A stretch of 64,000 nucleotides of DNA, from NCBI GenBank assembly GCA_025403435.1, contig CM046332.1, positions 7,681,903 through 7,745,902 of the forward strand, in the 5' to 3' direction. A model generated the notes under the pieces. That model had not been told where the DNA came from. It worked only from the letters and a program-made list of their open reading frames with translations, and did no database searches. Source of the DNA: Artocarpus heterophyllus. Its lineage: Eukaryota; Streptophyta; Magnoliopsida; Rosales; Moraceae. Shown here in pieces: positions 34,256 to 45,435 of this stretch; position 1 is the stretch's first letter; every line of letters starts with the position of its first letter. Both the position numbers and the translations under genes were made by a program.

Positions 34256-35560
34256 TGTCATCTTCTGTATTTAGAAACTTGTTTGGTTGAGGAATCCAGT
34301 GACATTTGGGTCATAGATTCCGGTGCAACTAATCATGTTTGTGTTTCTCTGTAGGGATCCATAGAAACAAGAAGTCTGCTTCATGAAGACTTCATGCTTT
34401 GGATGGGTGATGAATCCTTGGTCTTAGCAAAAACAGTGGGAGACGTCCATCTTTATTTTGATAATTATAGGAATTTAATTTTACGAGACTATTTTATGTT
34501 CCTAAATTTAAGAAGAATTTAATTTATGTAGCTTGTTTATTTAAAGACTCCTATTTGGTTTCTTTTAATAATAAAGTGGTGATTCCTAAAAACAAATCTA
34601 TTATCTGTTCTAGATGGATGCAAAATAATCTATACTTTTTCAAACCTAAGATGGACTTATTGTTTAATGCTGAGATGAATGATAATAACTCTAAAAGACT
34701 TAAAACTTCTCACTCTAATAAGACTTATCTTTGGCATTTGTGCCTTGGTCATATTAACCTGAATAGGATTCAAAGGTTGGTAAGGGATAGACCTTTAAGT
34801 GACTTAAAGGTGAAATCTATACCACAATGTGAATCTTGTTTGAAGGGTAAAATGACCAAAAGACCATTCAGGTCTAAGGGCAATAGGGCCGAAGGGGTTC
34901 TAGAACTTGTGCATAGTGAAGTTTGTGGACTGATGAACAAAAGTAAAACTTTTGACAAGTTCAGGGACTTTTGGGCTAAAGTGGAAAAGCAATTAGGTAG
35001 ACCAATAAAGGCACTTCGATCCGATCAAGGTGAAGAATACCTTTCTGATGAGTTTTGGGACACTTATTAGAGAATGAGATTTTATCCTATTTGACTGCTC
35101 AAGGTACTCTATAGCAGAATGGCATGGCGGAGAGAAGAAATAGGACCCTATTGGACATGGTCAGGTCCATGATGAGTTATTCATCATTCCCTTTATGCAT
35201 TTGGGGATATGCACTACAAACCACATGTTATATTTTGAATAATGTAACATCAAAATTAGTCCCTAAAACTCCTCACGAGTTGTGGACGGGCAAAAAGAGA
35301 CATCCTTAAACCATATGTGCATATGGAGATGTCTGGCTCATGTCCTGTTTAAGGATGCGAATAAGTTGGAAGCATGTTCAAAAGTTTACATGTTTGTAGG
35401 ATATCCAAAGGGACTAAAGGGGGTTATTTTTATAACCCAAAGGAAAATAAAGTCATGGTTTCAACTAATACAACTTTCCTTAAGGAGAGTTACATGGATG
35501 ACTTTAAACCTCGAAGCAAAGTAGTGCTTGAGGAAAATCACTCTAAGGGTTTCGAATGAA
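34256..35560 (+). pseudogene. CopA-3 protease and integrase with internal deletion
   Basis: Aspartic protease has an intact IDSGATNH word, DSGATNH at 34316-34336. GAG-pre-integrase lies within 34555-35070, with TYLWHLCLGHIN and CESCLKGKMTKRPF forming the HHCC module. The integrase core follows with VHSEVCGLMN, then jumps straight to KSKTFDKF. About 35 residues that normally lie between these blocks are missing near 34940. LRSDQGEEY carries the second Asp, then a stop at 35068. The frame continues after a break with [20 protein letters not shown], an HELWTGKK block and MFVGYP. Stops and the deletion make it dead. Confidence 0.85.
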
Positions 35561-35819
35561 ACTGTTGGTGTAGAAAAACCAAACGAACCCAAATAACAAC
35601 CTAAGGGGCTTCGACATGGTGGGAGGATCGAGCGTCAACCCAAGAGACATATGTTCAATGGGGAGGCCTTCTTGGCTGAACTGGATGAACATGACAGGGA
35701 TCCTTACATTTACGTAGAGGCTGTGGATGATGTTGATTCAAAACTCTAGACAGAGATGAAGTCTATGGAGTCTAATCGGGTCTAGAAGCTTGTGGATCTT
35801 CCCAAAGGGGTAAAACCCA

Positions 35820-36560
35820 TAGGGTGTAAATGGATCTACAAGAGCAAAAGAGGAATGGATGGACAGGTCGAAACCTAAATGACTGGACTAGTAGTTAAGG
35901 GTTACACGCAAAAGGAAGGAATCGATTACAAAGAAACCTTTTCGCTTGTCGCTGTGCTTAAGTCCATCTGGATTCTCTTGTCCATAGCTATCGCTCTCGA
36001 TCACGAGATTTGGCAGATGGATGTCAAGATGGCTTTTCTAAATGGCTATCTTGATGAGTCCATTTATATGGAACAACCAGATGGGTTCAAGGTCAAGGAT
36101 CAAGAGTGTAAGGTTTGTAAGCTGCTAAAGTCAATTTATGGACTTAAGTAGGCTTCCCGTTCTTGGAACATAAGATTTGATTAGGTGATCAAGACTTATA
36201 GGTTCTCACAAATTGTGGATGAGCCATGTGTTTACAAACACATTATGGATGGGAAGGTAATTTTTCTACTACTCTATGTGGATGACATTCTGCTAATTGG
36301 CAATGACGTTGGGGCATTGTCATCGGTCAAATTATGGTTGACCAAGCAGTTTGGCATGAAGGACTTGGGTGAGGCTAATTTTGTTCTCGGTATCCAGATC
36401 TTTCAGGATAGGAAGAACAAAATGATAGCTTTGTCACAGGCCAGCTACATAGATAAAATTCTTAGGACGTTTGCAATGCAGGATTCCAAGAAAGGTGGGC
36501 AACCATCTAGGTCTGGAATTACTCTTTCTAAGAAAGACTCTCCAAAGTCTAAAGAATAAA
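35820..36560 (+). pseudogene. CopA-3 reverse transcriptase
   Basis: Copia RT blocks appear in order: GCKWIYKSKRG near 35824, [17 protein letters not shown], then [25 protein letters not shown] near 36005-36080, a KSIYGLK word ending at a stop (36151), then a catalytic YVDD at 36275-36286 in LLYVDDILLIGND, then FGMKDLGEANFVLGIQIF. The active-site residues are intact, but stops at about 35880, 36150 and 36182 split the frame. The product would copy element RNA into DNA in the particle. Confidence 0.88.
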
Positions 36561-37260
36561 GAGAATACATGAAGAAGGTGCCTTATGCTTTAGCAGTGGG
36601 TAGTCTCATGTATGCCATGCTTTGCACACGATTGGATATTTGTTATGCGATCGGGATTGTAAGTCAATTTCAGGCAGATCCAGGACCAAACCACTGGATT
36701 GCGGTTAAACACATTTTCAAGTACCTAAGAAGGACTTAAGGGTATATGATTGTATATATGGGTAAGGACTTAACTCTACTAGGATATACTGATTCAGATT
36801 TTCAATCCTGTCTGGATTCTAGGAGATCAACTTCTGGGTTTGTGTTTACTCTGGGTGGCGGTGCCATCAGTTGGAGAAGTGTAAAGCAAGATTGCACTTC
36901 GGATTCAAGGATGGAGGCCAAGTATGTGGCAACTAGTGATGCTTTGAAAGAAGTAGTGTGGCTCCGCAAGTTCCTTGGGGATCTTGAGGTAGTTCCTAGT
37001 ATGGATAAGGCGGTATCACTATACTGTGACACAGTGCGACGGTAGCTAATGCTAAGGAACCAAGATTTCACAAGAAAAGTAAACATATTGATCGAAAGTA
37101 TCGAGTGATAAAGGACTTTGTTGAGGGCGGTCATGTCACGGTGTGCAAAATTGCGTCAGAGGAGAATTTAGTTGATCCATTCATGAAGACACTTACTGAG
37201 AGAGTCTTTGAGAGGCATGTGGAAGCTATGGGGATGCGATATTTGTCATATTTACTCACT
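36561..37260 (+). pseudogene. CopA-3 RNase H
   Basis: Copia RNase H is in several frames. GYTDSDFQSCLDSRRSTSGF contains an acidic active-site word, then AISWRSVKQDCTSDSRMEAKYVA (the Glu of MEAEY is Lys-adjacent), VWLRKFLGDLE, and a shifted FHKKSKHIDRKY block followed by the TLTERVFERHVEAMGMR tail. A stop at 36556 and a frameshift near 37037 break it. The polypurine tract AAGTGGGAGAT (37267-37277) follows. Confidence 0.85.
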
Positions 37261-37277
37261 TAGTGCAAGTGGGAGAT

Positions 37278-39298
37278 ACTTAGACGTGCATGCCCTAAGA
37301 AGTAAAATGTAATATGTTTTTGGAGACATTTTTATCAATAAAGAATTAATTTATTATTTATATACCAAATCTTGTCCTCTTTATGTTCATATCTGTTGAA
37401 TGTATGTTAAGTAACTAAAAGTCTAAGACTGTCAGTCTAAGCCTTTAAGAATTGGGCATATGATGGACAGATTATGCAAAAGACACGATTCTTATGGTGA
37501 TGGTCTAAATCATAAGATATGCAATCGAGGGAATAAAGTTGGGCACTTCATTCATGTAAAGATTGATATGTTGTCGATATCCCTATTGGGAGATGGTTTG
37601 TCTTGGCCATCGGAGGTGGACTCTGCAAATAGAAACATTGGCACATTGCCATAAGTGACGATATGTTGGATGGGGACATAAAGTGAATTGATTTGGATTA
37701 ATAATTCTATCTCAGCAAATCAATTCACTTTAGATAATCATTTGTATTGTATCTTAATCCTAAGATGAATAGTGGGCTCATTGTCTTGACTTGTTTCTTT
37801 TGATATTCCAAAGGGTGACACCCATATTTTAATAGTTGTATGCATGCCGGTACGTTGGAGGCATGACGCTTGATAGCGTAGACCTGTTATTCAAAGATAT
37901 GGAATCCATAGCTCCTCTTTAGGAGTAGTGATATCTTCTTATGTGTGTTATCTTGTAATTGAAAAACTAGAGCGCTCAACCATTTGGATACATCGGTGTA
38001 ACCGAATGCTATACTATCTTTGAATGGTAAGTTTCCAATGGTGAGATAATGGAACGTAAGATAAAAATAATCAAGAAGGTAAAACAGAAATTGTCCTTAT
38101 ACTGATTATGGATAATCCTATGGGGATACGATATACTATGATATGTCATAGAGACTTAGCATATGGGCTTCATAATTCTATATAGTTCGAGAGTGCAGCT
38201 CCAAGCTTTTTAGTGGAGTAGCGTTGGAGTTGATAATTATGAAATGCATATCTGAGATATTAGGTTTCATAATTATTGGGAACTTGAACTATATAGGTCC
38301 ATTTGGTCACTTTTGTTAGCTCACAAAAATCCTCTGATGATATGGCGTGCTTTTCAATAATTAGTGACTTATGTCAGATTTATCAGATTGGCTAAAATTT
38401 GGTAAAATCAGATAACTCATGTCTGTTTATCAGTTGAAATAATTTTGTGATAAAATTAATTCAAGACAAACTTGTTGAATTATTGGGAACGGATAATTCA
38501 TGTCTATTTATCGATTGGATTAATTTTATATTAATTCAAAATAAACTTGTTGAATTATCAGAAATATTTATTTTCCTAGAGATTATCTAAATATGACTGT
38601 TTTAATTAGATAACTTCTCTATTAGGTTATTTGAATTAAAACTAAGGCTCTATCTTATGAATCTCGGGTGGAAAATAAAGATTCGCAGAGAAAAAATTGT
38701 AAGTTTGGTAGGCCGATCTTAAACTTTGGCCTGCCGATGGGACATGTTCAGCAGGCCGATCTGCTAGTTTAGCCTGTCGACCGTGGGATTTTTTATCATG
38801 TGTTTTAGAAGCAGATTTTATCAGATATTATTTGTGATTTGATTTTGATTCGAATTTTCAAGGCCTTATCCGATAAGGACTAAATCCTGGACCCAACCTC
38901 TATAAAGGCAGAGTGAGTCTCTTTGTCATTTAGATCAATTGAAAGATTAAGAGTGGAACTCTACTGGTGAGATTCTAAAAACTCTCTAAGAGCTCTTGTT
39001 CACAAATCACGAACACTAGCTTTGGGTTCTCTCAATTGGTTGGAAGGAAAGTCGCTTGCTGGAAAAGCTCTACGTGTGAGCCCACACTGACTCTGATTGT
39101 GGATAGAGAATAGCAAGAAGTCCAATTGGTTGAGACCCTTTCTGGAACGTTACTTCTTCACTGATTAAGGAAACTTTTCGGCATTTACAAAGTTAGTAAA
39201 ATCTAGTTAATTTATGCATATAGCATGTCAAACTTGTGTTTTGAAAAATACTCTGATATAAAATTTTTAAAATTCTGCTGCGTACTATTTTTCCAACA
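37278..39298 (+). repeat. CopA-3 3' LTR
   Basis: A 2021-bp LTR lies next to the polypurine tract. It begins ACTTAGACGTG, so the terminal TG has mutated (family TGTTAGACATG), and ends TTTTTCCAACA. A TATA-like CCTCTATAAAGG is at about 38900-38911. Four palindrome units lie upstream of it at 38707-38779. The AATAAA signal is at about 37336-37341. Confidence 0.85.
38704..38782. repeat. GGCAGGCC palindrome array in CopA-3 3' LTR (4 units)
   Basis: Cores start at 38707, 38728, 38750 and 38771, with spacings of 21, 22 and 21 bp. The central AG of the palindrome flips to CT between neighbouring units, so unit orientation alternates while the pitch holds. Confidence 0.8.
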
Positions 39299-40210
39299 CA
39301 GGTCCCTTTTACTAGCTCATAATAAATCCTGTAATGATACGGCATGCTTTTCTAATAAATTGGTGACTTATGTCAAATTATCAGATTGACTGAAATTCGG
39401 TAGGATCTGATGATTCATGCATGTTTTTTGATTAAATTAATTTTAAGTAAATTAATTCAAAATAAACTTGTTGAATTATCAAAAATATTTACTTTCCTAG
39501 AGATTATCTAGATATGACTATTTTAACCATAAAACTTCTCCATTAGGTTATTTAAATTAAAACTAACGCTCTATCCTTAGAATCTCCGATGGGAAATAAA
39601 AGATACGCATGGATCATTTATCGTAAATTCAGCAGGCTGATCTTCAGGTTCGGCCTGCTGATGGAGTAAGTTTGGGAAGTCGATCTGCTAGTTCGGCCTG
39701 CCAATTGAACTATAATCTGATCACATGTTTTCACATGTTTTTATCGGATAATGATCTAGATTTGAATTTTTGAAGCCTTATCTAATAAGGACCAACCTAG
39801 GCACGAACTCTATAAATGGGGAGTAACACTCATAAGTTATTTAGATCAGTTGAGGAATTAAGAATAAGTACTCTAGTTTGTGAGTCTCTACAACCCCCTA
39901 AGAGCTATTGTTCACAAATCACAAACCTTAGTTCTGGGTTTCCTTAATTGGTTGGAAGGAGAGTCACTAGGGAAAAGTTGTATGACATGTGCCTACACGC
40001 ACTGCAATCGTGGATAGAGAATAACAAAGAAGACCAGTTGGTTGAGGGTCTTTTGAAATGCCTTTCTCTTCATAGATTGCAGGAGCTTTTTGGCAAACAA
40101 GGTTAGTAAGATCTTGTTAATTTATGCATATAGCGTGTCAAACTTGTGTATTGAAAAATGCTCTAGTATAAAAATTTTTAAAAATTCTACTGCGTACTAC
40201 TTTTCCAACA
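39299..40210 (+). mobile_element. additional CopA LTR fragment (3' half)
   Basis: Directly after the complete 3' LTR, a second LTR copy begins at its midpoint. CAGGTCCCTTTTACTAGCTC corresponds to about 38300 of the first LTR. It runs to its own TTTTCCAACA at 40210, with a CTATAAATGGGG TATA-like element at 39811-39822. It is diverged from the first LTR, so it is not a recent duplication. CopA-3 may have landed in an older CopA LTR, or an unequal exchange followed by deletion may have made it. Confidence 0.75.
39628..39706. repeat. GGCAGGCC palindrome array in the extra CopA LTR (4 units)
   Basis: Cores start at 39631, 39652, 39674 and 39695, with spacings of 21, 22 and 21 bp. This is the same layout as 38707-38779 although the sequences have diverged, so unit pitch is better kept than the sequence between units. 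Confidence 0.75.
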
Positions 40211-43090
40211 ATTAGAGAAAGCAAAGTGCTAATGTTGGTTGTGCTTTAGAGAAAGAAGGGAGAGTGAAGAAAAATAAATGAAGGCAAGAATTTGTTGAGC
40301 TTAGGCTTTTCATCTCAATCCTAGAGGTGGAAACGAGGAGAAACTTGTGTTCCACCCATAGTTTTAGTTTTAGGTTCATTCTTCCACATGATAAAGTCAG
40401 AACAGAAAGGGAAAATGGGGACCTATTTGGAATTTGATAAATTGTTTAGTTTCAAAAATTTTATCTATTAAATATGATTTTGGAAAATGAAATAAATTAA
40501 ATGGAGATTATCAACATTTGTTTTAAATTAGCTAACAAAATGCTAAAATTCATTTATGTAATTTTTAACACAGTTTAAAATTTAAGCTAACCCACAAAAT
40601 AATTAGATTGAAATTAATCTAGAAAATATCAAAATGATCAAGTTAACCTTGATTCATAATTAGGCGGACTAGTTAACCAATTTGCATACTAATCACAATT
40701 AATTTTGGGGCACTGCATGAGATGAGTACTGATTTCTTTTTTTTTATAGTGGTAAATAGCTTTTTAAAGGTATGTTCAAGATACATGACTATAGTTTTTC
40801 TAAACTAGACAAATAACTGTTTGTCACAGAAAAACTCAAGTTTATAAGTAATAAAAAACTAGTTTATTAGTCCAAAAACCCCCAAACCTTTTTGCCTCTT
40901 TTCTCTCTTTGCCTTTCTCTTCTTTCACTATAGTAAATGCTAGACAAGACATCATTGCTACTAGAGAAGATTGCCAGATATCGTCATCATTGTTGCTCTC
41001 TCCCTCGTCCCTACTATCGTCTTCACCCACCTCTACACTAAGTTTGGCCATCTTAGATCTAGCCAACACCAAATCTCCCCAAAGAATGAATGGAGCTACA
41101 CATAGATCGTCGTTGAAGGCTTCTCGTCTTCGTCATAGTCACTGAAGTCATCATCCATTCTCCTCGTAGAGCGAGTTACACAAAAGGAGAAGGTCATCAT
41201 CGTTGGTCATGGTTGCATAGACCAGCTCATCGTCGGAGTTGCATGGAGGACCTCGTGGTCTCCTATCGTCATTGTTGCCCGTGGCAGAGGGAGGGATGTA
41301 GTGATTGTTGCCAGATCCATTGATGTTTCAGCTTGATGAACCGGCCATTTTACCAATTTTTAAAAGTTAAGGTCTTTTGTTTAATCGGGTGTTCACAAAC
41401 GGCTACTCTAAACAATTTCCCTCTTTTTTTCGTTGATGAATTTTCACCATCAACACCTCACACGTCAAATTTCACATTGGTTGATTTGATAAATAGATTC
41501 AAAAACATTCAAATTCTCCAATAACTAGAATTCTAGGTCAAGAATTAAAAATAGGGAAATTGCTTTAAATAATATAATTTTAATTTTTAATATAAGTAAA
41601 TACATTTTTAAAAATATTTAATTACGTAGGCCAAATTATTGTAAAATTTTAAAATTTCCCTTACCTTCTTCATCTACCTCAATAAACCCTAACATAGTTT
41701 CTCTCTCCTTTTTCCCCCTCACTCCACCTCTTCTCTCTTCTAACTTCAGCAATGACTTTGGCTGCATGGCTCTGGCAATCTCACCCCACGTGACTCTAGT
41801 GATGATTTCAACGACCTTGAGAGCTCCGGCGCTCCTCCTTGCGAGACTCTGTCGAAGTCTCTTGCATCTCGAGCTACTTCAATACCTGCTCCTCGTGCAA
41901 CTCTGGCAACAAAATTGCTCCCCGCACAAATCCGACAGCTGCTTCCAGCATGGTTCTTACCATGGACGATGATATGAGGTCCTTCTGTTGCAAGAACCTA
42001 TCGTCACCATCGAGGAGGTTGTGCACTTATTTGAGGTGTGCAACTGTTCTTTCGCGCAGGTTGACATTCCCATAGCCCCTAGCAACCATGGCAGTGACAG
42101 AAGGCTCCAATGGAGATCTAGATTGTCCTTTTCCATTTACTAATTCGTGAGATTTGGATTGTCGAAGTCAGTGCGATGGCAAACTAGACTCCGTTGGTGG
42201 CGAGTGCTTCAACGGCGGAGGACCCAGCGAGCAAGAGCTCCAGGCTCCATGGTAAGGTGATGCGTGGATTTAAATGTCAAATACAAGAATAAAGCTCAGG
42301 CAGTGGGAGAAAGGAGGGGAAGGGCGTCGGTGAGGTATAGAAGAGGCGTTACGAGAGAGAGAGAAGGAAAGTGAGGCTAGGTTTTTCAGGGTTTTTTTTT
42401 TTTCATTTACCTGACTAATTAATGCATAGTAGATCTTAATTGGACTATTTATTATAGTTTCTGGAAATTTGGCTTATTAATTTTTATTATTCCATCATTT
42501 TGGCCCATTTCTCTCATTCCCTTGGAAAAAAAATATGTTTAAGTACATAAGTATAAAACTTTAAGCATAACTATAATTTCCTGCGACGAAAGTTTTGGAG
42601 TATGGAAATTGAATTCTTAGGTTGAAACCATATGTATATGAAAGCCTTAAGCCGAGACGATCTCATATTATATTGCTCATGATTCGGGTCAACGTTGTGG
42701 AATTTATTCTTGTTAGCTTTATTATTAAGACAATCATCTCTCTCTCTCTAGAGATTCTGTTCCCACATTAATTTAGACTTCGTAACTTCTGTACTCACGT
42801 ATTTCATTTTAAGAATCATAATCCCATAATATTTCTCTGGAGTACTATTCGATTTGTGTCCACTAAACTTTATCCTTTTTCTCCTTCTTAATCTGTCCCC
42901 GGTATTTAAAAACGTTCACTTCACTACTGCAAACTTTGAATTACTTTTCTTTTTTGAGGGCCTAAACTTTGAATCAGTTTCAATTCACCCCCTCTGTCAA
43001 AATTTCTATCAAAGTCAAACGATATTGATAGAAGACTCTTAATACTGAATTTTGAGATTTTAAGGGTGTTTTAGAGGGACTGGAACCGGT
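40211..43090. other. unassigned, possibly low-copy DNA
   Basis: No transposon signature was recognised. A GC-richer block at 41740-42300 contains short overlapping frames (for example 41766-41972 and 41839-42075 plus) rich in Ser, Cys and Leu, and a pyrimidine-rich tract at 41700-41740 that could suit a 5' leader. No known domain, splice pattern or long frame supports a gene. A second Ser/Glu/Asp-rich region lies at 40840-41145 (a minus frame at 40842-41072 and a plus frame at 40909-41145). A captured or decayed gene fragment is possible. A (GA)n run lies at 42355-42370 and a T tract at 42391-42403. Confidence 0.35.
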
Positions 43091-43334
43091 GCGTTTGGTA
43101 CGAGTATTTGAGTAGAGTATTTGAATGAAGATTTAAATTTTTATGAGAGAAAATACTGTAGCAAAATGATTCGAACCGTGATTTAAAAACTGAAACAAAC
43201 ACACTCCGAATATTTTAGTTTGAAAACTGTAACATATGAGAGCTTTATACTGTAGCAATTTTTTACTTTTTCTTATAGCTATTGAGAGCTTTACAATGTT
43301 TATTAATTAGAATGAGATGCCAAACAGCCTATTT
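43091..43334. mobile_element. possible hAT-like MITE
   Basis: The left end GGTGCGTTTGGTAC and the complement of the right end, AGGCTGTTTGGCAT, agree at about 10 of 14 positions, like degenerate hAT-type terminal repeats. Internal TACTGTAGCAA words occur on both sides. No clear 8-bp target duplication was seen, so the call is weak. Confidence 0.3.
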
Positions 43335-43662
43335 ATCTCTATGAAATATGAAATAGAGGAATCGCATCACAACCATGTAAGCCGAACTCAGCTTTACAAA
43401 CAGTACCGCCCACATATATACTAGTCCTTAATTAATATTTAGCAAAATCAAAGTTTGAAGTAGTAAAAGTAAGTTTGGAAAAATAAAAGGACGGATCAAG
43501 AATAGGTGTAAAGTTCAAGGACACAAACGAGAATAATGATATATCTTTAGTCCACTCAAAATAAGTTCTTATTTACAAACGATAATACGAATAGAACGTG
43601 AATAGCGAAAGATATAATGGAACTAGTTCTAGATAAGAATCCCATAAGTCAACTCTTTCGCC

Positions 43663-43670
43663 TATAAATA
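43663..43670 (+). promoter_or_regulatory. TATA box upstream of the hairpin locus
   Basis: TATAAATA in the context CGCCTATAAATAGA matches the plant Pol II TATA consensus. It lies about 105 bp before the base of the hairpin at 43768, which fits a short primary transcript starting near 43695. The frame 43662-43901 on the minus strand overlaps by chance. Confidence 0.5.
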
Positions 43671-43767
43671 GATATGCATGAATAGAAGGAAGTCAGTAAT
43701 GACGAATAAGAAGAGCGTTTCGGAGTCTATGAATATATATGTGTGTATATATTTATATATATATCCT

Positions 43768-43948
43768 GAAGTCTCGGTTTCTTGCATGAAGAAAGTAGAG
43801 AGTGGAATCTGAGCCAAGAATGGGCTGCCGATGTCTCGGCGTTGAAAGCGAAAGTGCCAAATCAATTTCTGTCTTTGATCATATAACATATGGCAGCTCA
43901 TTCTTGACTCAATCTTTTGCCCTCTGTATGCTCACGCGAGAGGTTTGA
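43768..43948 (+). ncRNA. candidate microRNA precursor, miR169-like
   Basis: A long fold-back contains a 20-bp arm duplex: 43810-43829 (TGAGCCAAGA, then ATGGGCTGCC) pairs with 43892-43911 (GGCAGCTCAT, then TCTTGACTCA), with one C-A mismatch (43814/43907) and one G-U pair (43823/43898). The stem goes on below with short helices (799-802 with 922-925, 784-787 with 928-931, 772-776 with 937-941, all prefixed 43) and above with 43831-43833. The loop side spans about 60 nt. The 5' arm resembles plant miR169 (AGCCAAG-ATG--TGCCG pattern, about 15 of 20 positions by recall), and the 3' arm resembles a miR169 star strand. miR169 guides cleavage of NF-YA mRNAs. Position and TATA box favour the plus strand. 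It could be a diverged MIR169 copy or a new family; no expression evidence is possible here. Confidence 0.55.
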
Positions 43949-44106
43949 GACGAAAGTGCGATATCATCGAATTTGTAAAATCGTTTTACGAGTTTGGAGC
44001 TCGTTGTAAGAAGGGTTTGAAAATGAGAAAATCTTGATTTTTTTTTTTGATAGGTTTTCTTTGTTGTTTTATGTTTTTTTTTTTTTTTTTTTTTTTCAAT
44101 CTTGGT
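43949..44106. other. unassigned, with poly-T tracts
   Basis: Short region between the hairpin locus and CopC. It contains T runs at about 44038-44048 and 44077-44096. Confidence 0.4.
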
Positions 44107-44569
44107 TGTTGGAATTAATCCAATTATGGGCTAATATATTAAATAAATGCATATTATCGGCTATCAGACAACGTTAGTTCAGTTAAAGTGATCAATTTAG
44201 GTTTCGGGCTTTTAGAGCATCATTAAGTGCGGGCTTCCTATGTGTAGAAGCCAAAATATAATTACTGATTTTATGATAGGCTAAATTGGTAATTAAGGAT
44301 AGCTGATTAGTAGTTACATGAAGGGTTGTGATCTCTAAGTTAATACGTACGTTATCTTTCTACCACCTATCTACAGAGAAATTATAGAGGCATTCTCTAA
44401 AAGAGGACTTACACGTACCAGACTTGAAAGATCTTCAACCTACGGACTCAGATAACATATTCTATCTATGGATTTAGGTTAGCTTTTATATCTTATTAAT
44501 TCTCTTGGTGATTTGACTTGAATGATCTTAATATGATGATGGTTTTCATCATAAAATTATGTTCAAACA
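44107..44569 (+). repeat. CopC 5' LTR
   Basis: Starts TGTTGGAATTAATCC and ends TTATGTTCAAACA. It is followed two bases later by a primer-site-like ATGGCATCTAGAGCC. A 463-bp LTR is normal for copia. No second copy is in the window. The frame at 44518-44721 crosses its end and is chance. Confidence 0.75.
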
Positions 44570-44571
44570 AA

Positions 44572-44585
44572 TGGCATCTAGAGCC
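44572..44585 (+). other. CopC primer-binding site, decayed
   Basis: TGGCATCTAGAGCC is close to the tRNA-Met site TGGTATCAGAGCC, with a T/C difference and a one-base insertion. Confidence 0.65.
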
Positions 44586-45435
44586 TCTTCATGTTAAATC
44601 ATTGGGAATCCATAATTTTTTTGATGTGATTCTTGTAAGAAAATTTTCAAATTTAACAATCTATTGTTTTTTTAAAATTGTTGAATTTGAGGACAATTAT
44701 TTTGAGAATTTTTTGGATTAATGCCACTGGCACAATGAAATGGGCGCAACTGTTAGGCCACGCCAAGAAGAAAGAGCCACGGCCTCTGGCCTCCACGATG
44801 CAGAGAAAAAATGGAGGGATGTCATGGGCGTAGGCTCGAGACACAAAGAAAACAGAGGGGGGCTGGTTTAGTATCTGAGTTAGGTCTACTTGACCCGGTC
44901 CAACCCTGACCCAATCAAAGTTGACTAGTCAATACTTTGACCGATTGACTTTGACCTTTTTTAATTTTAATTTTGGTCATTTTTAGTGTAATTTTAAATT
45001 CAAATATTGACATTTTATATATATTTTGAGATGAATTAGTTAAAGTAATATGTCATCAAAGTGACCTCTCTTGTAGAAATTAATTTGTTTCGAGATATAA
45101 ATGGTTGTGTCCATATAACTTATGTAAATATTGACCGACCCCAAAGATGGCCAATCTTGATAAAATTACATGTACACCTGCAATAATAAACACGTGATGA
45201 TTATTTAGTTTTACATGTGAACAATAAATTGGCCCAAAGGAAGATTTATTGTTCAATATGTTCTTATTATAAGTGTTTGATTACTATACTAAGATATCAT
45301 TGACAAGTTAATATTTATGTCCAAAGACTAAATATTAATGGAGTGTCTAGTATCTTGAGATCGGGTTACCTATATTTGGATTTATTATTGTTATTTTGGA
45401 TTCTTATGTGAGCTTCTTTTTTTGTTTGTTATTTA
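44586..45435 (+). other. CopC untranslated leader
   Basis: No coding signal. A GC-richer patch is at 44720-44860 (a minus frame at 44653-44844 has no domain) and TTGACTTTGACC-like words at 44915-44960. Confidence 0.5.

Larger units (their letters stand above)
31321..40210 (+). mobile_element. CopA-3: Ty1/copia element with truncated 5' LTR
   Basis: Parts in order: the last 423 bp of the 5' LTR, PBS, leader, gag, protease, integrase with a deletion, RT, RNase H, polypurine tract, a complete 3' LTR (37278-39298) and a second partial LTR (39299-40210). Gag and pol match CopA-4 closely. The 5' LTR is cut where a Tekay LTR fragment abuts it at 31320/31321. Many stops and frameshifts make it inactive. 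Target-site duplication cannot be judged because the left end is lost. Confidence 0.85.

Noticed and set aside
43810..43829. miR482-5p similarity (GAATGGGCTG word)
   Set aside because: The word is shared, but the 3' arm does not contain the CCTACTCC...CATTCC-type miR482-3p sequence. The duplex fits miR169 layout better.
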